From positions 12,728,001 through 12,792,000 of the forward strand of contig CM051508.1 in NCBI GenBank assembly GCA_028015205.1: 64,000 bases of DNA, written 5' to 3'. The notes below the pieces were generated by a model. That model searched no databases. It had not been told where the DNA came from and was given only the letters and a program-made list of their open reading frames with translations. Each line of letters opens with the position of its first letter. Position 1 is the stretch's first letter. The position numbers and the translations under genes are program-made. This DNA comes from Mytilisepta virgata (taxonomy: Eukaryota > Mollusca > Bivalvia > Mytilida > Mytilidae). Below, one piece after another: positions 43,249 to 54,120 of this stretch.

Positions 43249-43433
43249 CAGGGGCGGATCCAGGATTTTCGATTAGGGGGGGCGTGAGGGAAGAAAGATC
43301 GCCGAGCGTAGCGAGGCGCGAAAATTTTTGGGTATTTTTGTAAAAAATTCAAAGTTTTATACAAAAAAATCATATTTTTTTCGATTTTAGGGGGGGCGCA
43401 CGCCCCTCACGCCCCCCTCTAAATCCGCCCCTG
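43249..43433. mobile_element. 185-bp MITE with CAGGGGCGGATCCAG ends, nested
   Basis: CAGGGGCGGATCCAGGATTT at the left is mirrored by AAATCCGCCCCTG at the right, with G-rich and C-rich inner arms. ACAAT flanks both sides (43244-43248, 43434-43438). It is nested in the 6.15-kb transposon. Confidence 0.85.
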
Positions 43434-43821
43434 ACAATGAAAATATGGATTGCAATTACATTAATTATTTCTATTGTTTTTTACTGCGCCTTTATATATA
43501 TATTGTAAATTCGACGCATATATATATCAGTGGCCGCTCATGTCAATGACGCGCTATTTTATCGCGTTATTTCTCCAATTTAATGCGTTATTTTGTCAAA
43601 CTAACGAGCCATTTAGTCACACCAACGTATACATATTCCCCGGCTATGAGACCGCTTTTTGATTGAGATTTTTAATAACAAACTTAAAATCATGAACACA
43701 GAACTATTTTAGACGGGGCCCTGATTGGAAAAATGCTTACCCCATTTCTTTTGTATTTTTGATAGACAAAGCAAGTAAATTAATACATTTTACGTGCCTT
43801 TTGTTTCAGAATATATTTAAA

Positions 43822-44514
43822 ATGTCATATTGGACAGTTAGGAGATCAGCGAAAAAATATTTGGCTACTCACATCAATGAAATAGAAAGTCAGACATCAC
43901 AGGTTGGCCCTGATAATACCATAACAAATTCTCCTACACAAACAGATTTCCAGGAAAATAGTCTCAATGTTTTAGAAGTTGAAAATATTTGCCAAAATGT
44001 TACGCCCTTGACTGATTCTGAAAGTAATTGTGATGACCAGGATTCATATATTTCATTAAGTGATTCTGTGTCGGATTTGAGTGACTTTAGTACTGAACCA
44101 GAACCAACACCAACAAGTAAACCATTAGGTTTGCAATTAGCGACATGGGCATCCGAGTTCGGAATTACAACAGATGCACTGTCGGCACTACTTCGAATTT
44201 TGCAGAATTTTGTTACTGATTTACCAAAAGACACGAGAACCCTTTTAAAAACCAATACATCGTACAAAATTCAAGATAAGTGTGGGGGTCAATACTATCA
44301 TTTTGGAATAAAGAAGTGTATTTTGCACATCTTGTCGAATATTGACAATTTATATTTCCATGGAAATTGCATTCAAATTCAAATCAATGTCGATGGTTTG
44401 CCTCTTTTCAAGAGTTCTAATCACCAATTCTGGCCTATCCTTGGTCGAATATGTAATAGTGTGACAGTAATACAGCCGTATTATAAGCATCAATGTTCAT
44501 TTTTAATATTTTAA
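43822..44514 (+). CDS. Transposon-associated protein with FWPILG motif, possibly truncated
   Basis: Up to 230 residues from ATG 43822, just after a likely acceptor (TTTTGTTTCAG at 43800-43809). The N-terminus MSYWTVRRSAKKYL is basic; a Ser/Asp/Glu-rich acidic region follows (about 45-115). The conserved block then contains WASEFGITTDALSALLRIL, LPKDTRTLLKT, YYHFGI and NVDGLPLFKSS with FWPILGRI. I recognise this as a family seen repeatedly in invertebrate mobile elements, but I know no function. Family members normally continue beyond FWPILG, whereas this frame ends about 20 residues later, so it is either truncated or spliced near 44454. Confidence 0.6.
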   Translation: MSYWTVRRSAKKYLATHINEIESQTSQVGPDNTITNSPTQTDFQENSLNVLEVENICQNVTPLTDSESNCDDQDSYISLSDSVSDLSDFSTEPEPTPTSKPLGLQLATWASEFGITTDALSALLRILQNFVTDLPKDTRTLLKTNTSYKIQDKCGGQYYHFGIKKCILHILSNIDNLYFHGNCIQIQINVDGLPLFKSSNHQFWPILGRICNSVTVIQPYYKHQCSFLIF

Positions 44515-44821
44515 ACTGATGAGTTTGAGAAAAACAATGTTGAAAACTAGCTAGTACATCGATCAATTACAACACAACAACAGAGTGTTTTGCACGACAG
44601 TTTTAACACCATTGCATTAAACAACAATAATTATAGTTTATATTAATAAAATAACTCCAAAACGTCATAAGCTTACCTTTGAAACAAAAATACATGACTG
44701 TTGTCTGGTCGTATCTCTGAACATGTGGGTAAATATCTCCATCGTGTTCTCGCACCATTTCTTCTTTCAAATATTAAACAAAGAAAGATCGCAGCGCCCT
44801 CTGCAGGGACCATGTGCCTGT

Positions 44822-45095
44822 TTACATAATTAGGTCTAAACATGTTTAGATGTTTAGAACACAGAATCAATAATATGTTTAGGCGTTTAGGATTGTGTTT
44901 AAGTGACGAAAAATGATAGTAATATAGTTAAAGACTGATATTTTTAATGAACTAAACATGTTCAAATCCTAAACATGTTTAGTCTAAATACGTTAAACTT
45001 CAAATGTGCTTAGGCTCTGAACACAATCCTCAACGTGTTTAGAGCTAAACATGTTCTACAGGTGTTCAAATCCTAAACACCATTTTTACAGTGTA
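44822..45095. repeat. Array of CTAAACATGTTTAG palindromes
   Basis: CTAAACATGTTTAG and variants (GTTTAGGCGTTTAGG, CTAAACATGTTC, CGTGTTTAGAGCTAAAC) recur. The end CACCATTTTTACAGTGTAAA resembles a MITE terminus. It lies just before the DUF4806 exons. Confidence 0.6.
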
Positions 45096-45137
45096 AATTT
45101 TAGAAACATAATATGATAAAACATTTTCATTTTTCAG

Positions 45138-46275
45138 CAACAGAGAAAAAAATTTTGGAAATGTTGTGCGAGGTAAAGGCAAATATGAAGCACATGGCAA
45201 AAGACATCAGTATAATAAAGAAAAAAATTGACACCTCAGCAAACGTAGTGTCTGATGATTTACCAGGAGATATGTTGTTACCTATCAAAGACCAGCAACA
45301 AATTGAGGACATGGAAAACAAATTAGAAGATGACAGTTGCAGAGAGCACTTGGTAAGTTACAACAATCTATAAAACTCGATTTCATTCCAATTTTTCTTT
45401 GTGTAAAATCTATACTCTTTGCAAAATACACTCCTGAGCTTAGTAACGATATAAACTTTTTTTTTCTTCAGATCAGCTACCTGGGTAGAATTGGAGGTGA
45501 CAATGTTGGAGACTGTGTAAGAAGGGTTTTAAATGCAGTCATGGTTACGGATGTTGCAGTTACCCTGAATTGGAAGGGGAAAGGAGACAAAAAGTCGTTT
45601 GAATCCTTGAGATTGTGTGGTGTTATCAAATGTAAGACATTGATATATTTATAATTTTTCATACCTGTATTAATATGTGTGTAAGTGAGCAACTTGACGG
45701 CGCACCTTCCAAAAAAAGAGGCATTAATCAATTAGTGAATAAATAAATACCGAAGGTGCCGTAAATTTAGCATCAGTATATGGCCATTTCAACATTGTAT
45801 GTCTCATCAGTACAGATAAATTCAAAACATTTGGAAGAGCAAAAGATGTATAAAGGCGGATAGTGACCGATGCAACCGAATGAATAAAGTAATTAAGTGT
45901 GTTTTGTTCAATTTGATCTTTAACATTATTTTAGACTAAGAACTGAAACATTGTGTTGTTGTCCCATGCGCCTTTTCAAATATTTTGATTTGATTTGTAT
46001 GTTCTAGCCCTGCCCTGGATAAAGCTAAAGTACTGCTCACTATACGTTAAACACTAAATAATCAATCATTTATTAATTTCAAAAGCCATTTTTTTTATAT
46101 TGCAGCTGCTGTTAGAAAAAATCAAATGACCAAAAACGAGACTGATGATAAAATTGAAACGGTCATCAAGAAGTGGTTGAAATACGCGAGTGACAGGAAT
46201 GGTGGTCGGAAAATTAGAGAGGAGAAGAAAAAAGAAAGAGAAAGGAACCAAGTGGAAGAAGTTGAGCAAACATGA
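45138..46275 (+). CDS. DUF4806-type gene, three 3' exons
   Basis: Exons: 45138-45352, 45472-45631, 46106-46275, with acceptors TTTTTCAG, TTTCTTCAG and ATATTGCAG and donors TTG/GTAAGT and AAT/GTAAGA. The protein part starts with a helical, probably coiled region (EKKILEMLCEVKANMKHMAK). It then has the DUF4806 hallmarks across exon borders: LPIKDQQQIEDMENKLEDD, ISYLGRIGGDNVGDCVRRVL, LNWKGKGDKKSFESL, and a last exon with AVRKNQMTKNET and IKKWLKYASDR. It ends in a Lys/Glu-rich tail. DUF4806 proteins are of unknown function and often occur in mobile-element settings. The 5' exon is not certain; a weak donor at 44455 would be phase-compatible with the frame at 43822. Confidence 0.7.
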
Positions 46276-46699
46276 TAAAACATAAATAACTTTGATACGT
46301 GTATAATCTTTGCTCTAACATTAAAATTATCATTTGTTACTTATGTATTGTTCAAACTCACTTAATCTGAAGCATACCAGCACAAGTCCGTTAAATCCCA
46401 CGTTACAAATGAACAAAAAAAGTTATAAAAGGAAACTAAACAGTCATTCAACAAAAATGGAATATAAAGGTGCCAGGAAAGGGAAAGCATATGACATCAA
46501 TCACCCAAGTCAAGTATACTCTCAATGTTTATGGGTTTAAATGTCCGACATCTTCGAAAAAAAACGGCATGTTTACGGAGCTACAATATCATCACAGATA
46601 AAAGATGACAAATAGGCAAATAATGTTTTAAACCAACGCCAACTTTAGCAATTTTTCAGCCAAATTGTGTAAATATTACAAAACATGGAGTAAATTTAT

Positions 46700-47150
46700 A
46701 TTGGACCAATAGTCGGCATGTCGACGGAATATTAGAATTGAGACATTGACCCAACTTCAGGCCAATACAGGTAGCATTTTATCATTGAATAAAGGTCGGC
46801 ATATTGTTGGTTAATTGGAGGTTATTAGTCGAACCAACGTCATGCCGACGAAAGTAGAATGATCTGGGCATTGGACAATGGTCGGCATATTGTCGGCTAG
46901 CTGGGATTTAACGTTGGGCTGACGTAGGCCCAACGTAAAGCCAACTTCTTACCGATGCAAGAGAACAATCTGAACACTGGATGATGGTCGGGATATCGTC
47001 GCACTATTGAAATTTCAACGTCGGCCCAACGTCGAACCAACCAGTCGCGCCAACGTCTCCCCGATGAGCAAGATGACGTCGGGCCGACGTCGGTTGCCAA
47101 CGTCAGGCCAACGTCAGAGGCGACCAAAACCCGACGTTGGGCCAACGTCA
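46700..47150. repeat. Right subterminal array of ACGTCGG/ACGTTGG palindromes
   Basis: GTCGGCATATTGTCGG words occur in the outer part (46710-46900). Dense GACGTCGGGCCGACGTCGG and CCAACGTC words follow toward the end. Confidence 0.75.
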
Positions 47151-48169
47151 CATTGCAGACTGGGACCTTTATTCCCCATTCGTTCTAACAACATGCCAAT
47201 GTTTATTATATTTTCTTATTTCCATTGTCGCCACTTTGGGGAAAATGACACAAAATAAAAATTAAGGATAAGAAAGTCATGAAAGTAAACAAAAAATTCC
47301 TTACCTGTCAAAATCACTTTTTACCTTAAATGTAGAAAGTAAAACATCCTACCTATATGCGACAACCTTCACCTGATGATAAGTTAAAAATAACTTTGCT
47401 TTTAACTAAGATAAGCATTATATTTATCTTCCTGTTTCTGTTATTATTTCCATTAACCTATTTTTAAAACCTTATAGATTAAAGACATTTGAAATGAATA
47501 TGATTATGTTAGTATTGAAACCGAAAGTGAAAGTGAAAATGTTTGTCTTACATAAAAAGCGGTGTTATTTTAAATCTGACTTTAAAAAAATGAAGAAAAA
47601 CAATCATGAGATTGGACACGGAAAATATTTATTACATTGCAACAAGTTTAAATCTGAATTGTAAAACTGAAATGAAATGTACAATTATATGTCATACGTC
47701 AGGTATAAATGTGAAAATGAAAATGTATCGTTTGTCAAATTTACACCAAAAAAAAACGGTAGGTGAACCACAAACATGTTTTTGTCCGTCTGATTTATAA
47801 AATGACAGATAAAATAGAATATTAGTCAGACACGTGAAAGTGTGATGACCATATATGGTCATTTTCATAATTTTCCAAACCTGTCTTACAGCTTCATTCG
47901 CCTTTATCAAGACTATTTCGTTAGAAGTATCTGCCGTGACTACTGATAAAGTAAAATTATTATTTAGAAAGATAGACGATTCTTACCTTCACACTCATCA
48001 TGTGAACATGAAATGAAAATTTATCGTGTTTTCCAATACTTGTCCTTCACATTATCTGAAATAAATTGACAACATTTCCAAAAAAATAATTCATATGTCC
48101 TTGAAATTAATTGCTTTCCTAGATAGTCATCAATTACAATATAACGTGTATTTTTTATATTCAAAAATA

Positions 48170-48749
48170 TGGAACGCCACAACAAAGTCATATCAGTCTT
48201 ATGTTCATTTCCACGATGTTGTTATGTCCATTTGTTGTTTTATTAAGTCAAATTGTCTGATTGTGTTGTTTGTTATTATGTTGTTCTGTTCAAATATTAT
48301 TTTATTGAGTTAATTTCTATTTTGTTATGTGCAATTATTAATTTATTCAGTCGAATCAATTTGTTGTGGCGTTAAAAGATCGTTTTGTTGGGTCAGATGA
48401 TTATATTGTTATGTTAAATCATTATTTTATTACGTTAGATCAACTTATTATCATGTTTAATTATTATTTTATCAAGTCAAATCAACATACTGTTATGTTC
48501 AATCATTATTTCGTCTTGTTAGTCTAACTTGTTGTTATGTTCATTTGATGTTTCATTACTTCCAATTAGTATAATGTTATGTTGCATTTTCATCACGTGA
48601 TGTCAAGTAGCAACTTTATTTCATTGTGTTGAGTTATTATGTTGTTGGGTTGAATTGTTATGTTGATCAACGTTATGTTGTTCATTCGGAAATTATCTTC
48701 GAGTTGCTTCGGTATTAACAGATGAACATAAGACAGCTGTGGCGTTCCG
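48170..48749. mobile_element. MITE with GGAACGCCACA ends and TTATGTT-rich interior
   Basis: GGAACGCCACA (48171-48181) is mirrored by TGTGGCGTTCC (48738-48748). The interior is a degenerate array of TGTTATGTT and TTATTTTATTAAGTCAAAT words. TA dinucleotides sit at both edges. Confidence 0.6.
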
Positions 48750-49042
48750 TACAAAAATGTTAATCAGGATGTTTTATTGTAACGAGTAATTACAAAATTA
48801 ATACATGTACTTTTATTAAGTGCATGTAGGTTTTCGGAAATTGAAAACAATTTAGTTTGACATGTCCACTTAATACGTAAATTTTGAAAAATTATTAATT
48901 CCAGGATAACTGCTATATTAAAAAGGGTTACCAAGAAATTCAATTTTGATAATCGAATTACAACTTATCATTTAAGCATTGAAAACCAAAACAATGATCC
49001 ATAAAGTTGAAGAACAAATTCTACAAAATGCTAAAATTACCT

Positions 49043-49312
49043 AAGGGAGCAACCATTTAATTTTTAAAAGGGGGGGGGGGGGGGCTAGGATCGAATGTTT
49101 GATCCTGCCTATTATTTTCGTCAAAATTTTGGTCCTGGATTTTAATTTCGGCCGCCATTGCGGGCTAAATTTTGATTTTCATTAAAACCCACCAAAATAT
49201 TTCCTGATTGACACAGGTCCTGCATTTTTTTCACACCCAAAGTGATCATATCTATTTATTTCAAATTTGATCCTAGCCCCCACTCCACCCCATAAAAATC
49301 AAATAGTTGCTT
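49043..49312. mobile_element. MITE family copy with GCAACCATTTAA end (complete)
   Basis: GGGAGCAACCATTTAATTTT at the left and ATCAAATAGTTGCTTC at the right form inverted ends. The interior is the reverse orientation of the 32951 copy (GGTCCTGGATTTT, GACACAGGTCCTGCATTTTT). Confidence 0.75.
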
Positions 49313-49574
49313 CTTTACGCATTGAAAACCAAAACAATGATCCATAACTTTGAACAGCAAATTCTAAAAAATGCTAAAATTACCTAAGGGGTAAAACTAT
49401 ACTTCTTTGTTTTCACAGGATTTAAAAAGAAGTAAATTCCACAAATCATGGCACATATTATTCGAGTAAGTAAAAAATAATAACAAATATGACAAATTAT
49501 AGTAAATATGAGCCCGCCATTTTTGTTGGCACATTACAACATTTTGAAATTTCCCCAGCTCAGTTGCTTGTATT

Positions 49575-49790
49575 TTGATACTAGCCCGAAATTGATAGTT
49601 TTCATTTAAATTTTCAAAAATGTTAGATTTTGTGAAAACTAAGGAATATCTCCCTCGTGCATCGATACTAGCCCGAAATTGATTTTTTAATTTACAAAAA
49701 CTTATAAAAATGTTAGATTTTGTAAAAAGTAAGGAATATCTCCCATAGGGATCGATACGAGCCCGAAATTGATATTTTTATTTTGAAACT
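49575..49790. repeat. Tandem repeat of about 100 bp
   Basis: GATACTAGCCCGAAATTGAT, TGTTAGATTTTGTGAAAAC and AAGGAATATCTCCC recur in order two to three times. Confidence 0.7.
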
Positions 49791-51268
49791 TACAGGAATA
49801 TCTCAATCGTGCATAGCTCTGTCCTCAGATGGTTTTAGAATTATAAAACTGGACTGAATGAAAATTATAATATTGGCTTTACACTTACCTCAAACTCGTT
49901 TGGTCTTTTTTAATTTGATTTTCATCGTTTGGGATTATTGTTTTGATTTTTCAACATTTTGGTTCTTTAGCACAACCAGTTAATTGTAAATGGACAAAAT
50001 GTACACATCTTGAGCATAAAAAGTGGCATCAAGAATTTATATATATATAAAAAATTGATATATAGAGATTATAACATGGCATTTTTCATATCACACCCAT
50101 TATCATCCCTAGGTCAAGATATCAGCCCGAGAGCCGCCAGGCTAGAAGGATGATTTGACCGTGTACTGATAGTGGGTCTCATATGAACAATGGCATTGTA
50201 TGATATTTTTATCATATACTTCAACATTGGTGTTTTATAGGTTACCATGAAAATTCTTATCTCAATGATTTCAGTTTCATTGCCGTATTACCGAATATCC
50301 TCGAGGCGCTCAAATCGTCATTGTCCCTCATCCATTTAGTCAAAATGTTTTGTCACTTAATGTAGCAATGTCAGTAAACGCCAGGTGGAGCTGTTTTGGG
50401 TGACGTTATTTGAAAACTGGATTCCGCTTCTTCACAACCTTTTCCAGCCTATTTGGGGACCAATATACTGTAAACAAACTGTGGTTTCCGCCCAGTGGCG
50501 CCCCTAGTGTTTACTGACGTTGCTACTTAATGTTTTTCTGTTTGTATGAACATTTTTGAGCGAATTAATACAATCCACAGTTTCGTCCCCCAATCGTATG
50601 ACGTGTTTCTGTGTGCTAGTAAGTTTAGCATAGATTACGGAAACGACTAATTTATAACACGATTACGGATTAGGGATGTGATATAAAACGGAAGCAGTTG
50701 ATATAAACCGGAAACAGTTGATAACAAAGTCCTATCAGTCCGCTAAGCCAATTTTTATAAGATTTGGGCAGAAATATGTACAATTTCCAATTTTATCATA
50801 GGGTCAATTTTTACCTGTATTTTCTATAAGTATAACATATCCTTTATTTCCAAATCAGGAGCCCACTGGGAGCAATGAGAGCATTACATATTAAAGGAAA
50901 AGAACATGACTGATAAATGTACAGTTATTCATAGGACATTTATAACATAGTTATCAACAAACAAATGATGTTGTTTTTTTTTATATATAAAAAAAACCAA
51001 AAAAAATGAACATGTATATATTCATATTGTTCTTTAAGTTTGCGGAGACATTAAAATGCTGGAAGTACAGTATATCTTAATAAGAATTATCTTATATAAA
51101 TTTGGCAGTAGCCACTAGACTTTGGGTGTCTTCATTACTGAGAAGAAATAACAGTTTTGATTCCTTTCCAATCTTTGAAAAATTGATACATTTCTTTGTA
51201 ACTAGATTGAATAAATCTGCTCTTTTATCATCTAAACTAGGACAAATACATAAACAATGTGTTTCATC

Positions 51269-51965
51269 TTAAATTTGTTTTAAATTACAGTTTTTACACT
51301 GTCTATCTGATCTAGGTGTGTTAGTAAAACGTCCAACTTCAATTTGAAGCTTGTGTGCAGAAATTCGAAATCTACATAAGGCTTTTCTTTCATCAAAGCT
51401 TTTCACATAAGTTAAATAGTTTTCAAAACCAAAATGATCCTTTATCTTTATATATGTACAAATTTTACCTTCTAGTTTAGTATTTCTCAAATGGTACCAG
51501 TTCTTTAAAAGTTTCTCAGTAGTTTTTTAACCAACCTATCAAATTTGTATTTGTTGTAATGAATAAATTCAGGTTTTATACCCACGTATTCTAGTAACCT
51601 TTCAACAAAAGTGCACCGTGAAAATTTACCTCTATTAGCTAAATTCTTACTACATTCATAAGCATCTTTTGAAAACAAAAAATCAGATGAGATATTCTCC
51701 AACCTATTCCAATATCTAATAATTGTCTTTATTATATCATAATACCAGCCTTATTCTGACAAGAGAGCAAAATATGCTTTAAAGTATGGGCAAAAATACG
51801 TAAACAGGATTTCAAACTAGGATTCAAACTTATGAAATCACTTCTTAGTTTTTAATAGGCTTTATGTGCTTTATTATAAAGTTCAGTCCTCATTTGATGG
51901 AATGATCAAGAAGCAGTGAAATAAACCCCTAGATATCTATAATTGGAGACACATTCTAACAGATT
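51269..51965 (-). pseudogene. Decayed non-LTR retrotransposon ORF2, C-terminal part
   Basis: Translating the minus strand gives, with stops and frame changes, YRYLGVYFTAS, ELYNKAHKAY, SLNPSLKSCLRIFAHTLKHI, then (51490-51269) HFGFENYLTYVKSFDERKAL, RFRISAHKLQIEVGRF and RQCKNCNL. This order matches the end of LINE reverse transcriptases with their C-terminal Cys motif. The frame is broken several times. Confidence 0.65.
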
Positions 51966-52990
51966 ATTTTAAAAGATAAATTTTTGTTGAATTTTAAAAA
52001 TTAACCATACATAGTGATAACCTTTACAAAGACAAAGGATTTCGAAGAGCGATTTAATAGGTGAGCTGATTCTAATGCTAGGAGGGGGGGGGGGGGGGGC
52101 AAGGAAGTATTTTTTATCCTTATGTCTGTTTCTCAAACATTAGTACGATTGAGACTGGTTGCAGGAAAAATCACTGCTCAATTCATTTATCTCTGACCCG
52201 TAAGAGGGGGTTTCTTAATTGAAAATTAAAAAACATTGCGTTTTTTATAAAGTTTTGAAAGTCCAGATATGACGCTGAAGTGGACGTGCTGGTGGTCATT
52301 TCTTTGTTCCCCTCAACCATTTTTTCAACATTTTGGATAATGACACTGAACAGATTGGTTATAAAATTTGAAAATTTTATTACTTAAAAACTAATTATTG
52401 TAAGTACATAATTTTTTTAAAGAGTTTAGTTGGATTATAATATTTTTTGAATTCATTAATATTTCCACTTGTATAACATGTTTTGGAAATAATTCCCGAA
52501 CGAGATTGAAACATGAGGAGATTACATCCTTAAGCTTCATTGGACAAACACATGAAGATAAAACATTTTATTTAAATACAAATAAACACACATCTAGGTA
52601 ATTCATATTATTCATACAAATATTTATATCACAGTTACATGTACTTACACAAATCCTATGACAAATATTCAACGTTTCATGTATACCTAATATATATCGT
52701 ATTTATTTAGAGATTACAATTTAAGGAAGACGAAATGTGTCCCAAGACAACCTCGAATCTGCAAAACATGCATATAAACAAATATTGCACTGTTGATAAA
52801 AACACTCGATAAATACTTGCTCATTAGTGAATCAATAGCCTGTTCCGAATTTGGAACCCTTCCCCCATTATTGCTGAAATGATTCTTCAATTTTCCCCAT
52901 TTTCCTGCATATACGTTTTTAAATTAACTGAATGAGCAACTCGTTTTAGTATTTTTTTTAAAGAAGGTTATATCAATTTTACACTGTATG

Positions 52991-53442
52991 ATAAAGAGTT
53001 TATATCCTTCATGTAGTGATGTAAAAAGTTAAAAAGTTAAAAAAAACAAGTTTGCTTTGAAAACATTACAATTATTCCTCACTTTCATAAAGAGTTTTCA
53101 TATCCTTCATTTAGTGATGTAAAAAGTAAAAAAAGGAAGTTTGCTTTGAAAACATTACAATTATTCCTCACTTTCATAAAGAGTTTTCATATCCTTCATT
53201 CAGTGATGTAAAAAGTAAAAAAACGAAGTTTGCTTTGAAAACATTACAATTATTCCTCAATTTCATAAAGAGTTTTTATATCCTTCATTCAGTGATATAA
53301 AAGGTAAAAAAGCAAGTTTGCTTTGAAAACATTACAATTATTTCTCACTTTCATAAAGAGTTTTTATATCCTTCATTTAGTGATGTAAAAAGTAAAAAAA
53401 AGCAAATTTGTTTTGAAAACATTACAATTATTTCTCACTTTA
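52991..53442. repeat. Minisatellite, five units of about 89 bp
   Basis: Units begin with ATAAAGAGTTTT or a variant near 52991, 53087, 53176, 53265 and 53352. Each contains TTCATTTAGTGATGTAAAAA and GAAAACATTACAATTATT. Confidence 0.9.
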
Positions 53443-54013
53443 TATGTTATAAAATTAAGTATATCTATCAACGAGACGAGTAGCTGACAGTTTCACATTA
53501 TTTAAATTTTTTACATTGCTCCCTGATTGACGATAGCGCTTTCCAGAATCACCAATCATTCGAATTGCTCCCATTTAAATATGAGGTTGGCTCGCGGCTG
53601 TCAAATCTATTTCAACAACTTATTTAGAGAGCTTTTTACATATGGATATTTTGAAGAAAAATTTGCTTTATTAAAAACTTGTTTAAAGCATACATTTCGC
53701 AAGCGGTTTTAAGATGTAAAATTGTATAGATTACTTTAAAATGAACAAGGAAAAATACGTTAAATTTTTACCATTGAGAGCCAGCGAGTGTACACATTAA
53801 CAAACCAACCTCATACTTGCTGTAATGGGTAACATCTAAGCACCAAAGTATATGTTGGATGGTGTTCCGCAGTGAATTTCCGGAAAGTGCTCTAGCAATG
53901 ATATAAACACATTAAACACCTTACGTCTTGTTTCCTACATGTATAAACATTATTTGTTGACAACATTTTACTTCCATTCACATTTTTTCTTTACTCAACT
54001 CAGGTTTCTATTT

Positions 54014-54120
54014 TCAACAGCATTTTTTCGTCTTTGGATGAACGTTAGAATCACATATAGATATGACAGATCTTTCATGTTGATACCCAGAGTTTCTCCA
54101 GTCTGTCACTAGTGCATGGC
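54014..54120 (-). CDS. Gene A exon 5 (C-terminal KKCC)
   Basis: Acceptor TTTTCGCAATTTAG/GC. It encodes HALVTDWRNSGYQHERS and ends HPKTKKCC and TGA. The D-I-x-x-x-x-V/I-x-D register agrees with exons 5 of genes B and C. Confidence 0.7.

Larger units (their letters stand above)
41014..47164. mobile_element. 6.15-kb inverted-repeat transposon carrying DUF4806-type and WPILG-type genes
   Basis: CCCAGTCTGCAA at 41014-41025 is mirrored at 47153-47164. The terminal 35 bp match at 29 of 35 positions as inverted repeats (41014-41048, 47130-47164). Inside each end lies an array of palindromic CCGACGTCGG/CCAACGTTGG words (about 41030-41270 and 46700-47150). Between them lie two plus-strand coding regions and two smaller nested repeats. 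No clear target duplication was found. I do not recognise a transposase, so either one of the two proteins acts in transposition or the element is non-autonomous. Confidence 0.75.
47165..54013. other. Intergenic DNA between the 6.15-kb transposon and gene A
   Basis: No host gene seen. Listed items are at 48170-48749, 49043-49312, 49575-49790, 50060-50260, 51269-51965 and 52991-53442. The stretches 47165-48165 and 50270-51260 show nothing nameable. Confidence 0.5.

Noticed and set aside
44575..44640. Minus frame ending CCN, considered as gene A last exon
   Set aside because: There is no AG acceptor in the needed position and an in-frame stop lies upstream.
52700..52775. Acceptor-like TGCATGTTTTGCAG followed by a short frame, considered as gene A last exon
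   Set aside because: The frame ends without cysteines and does not resemble the tails of genes B and C; 54120-54014 fits better.
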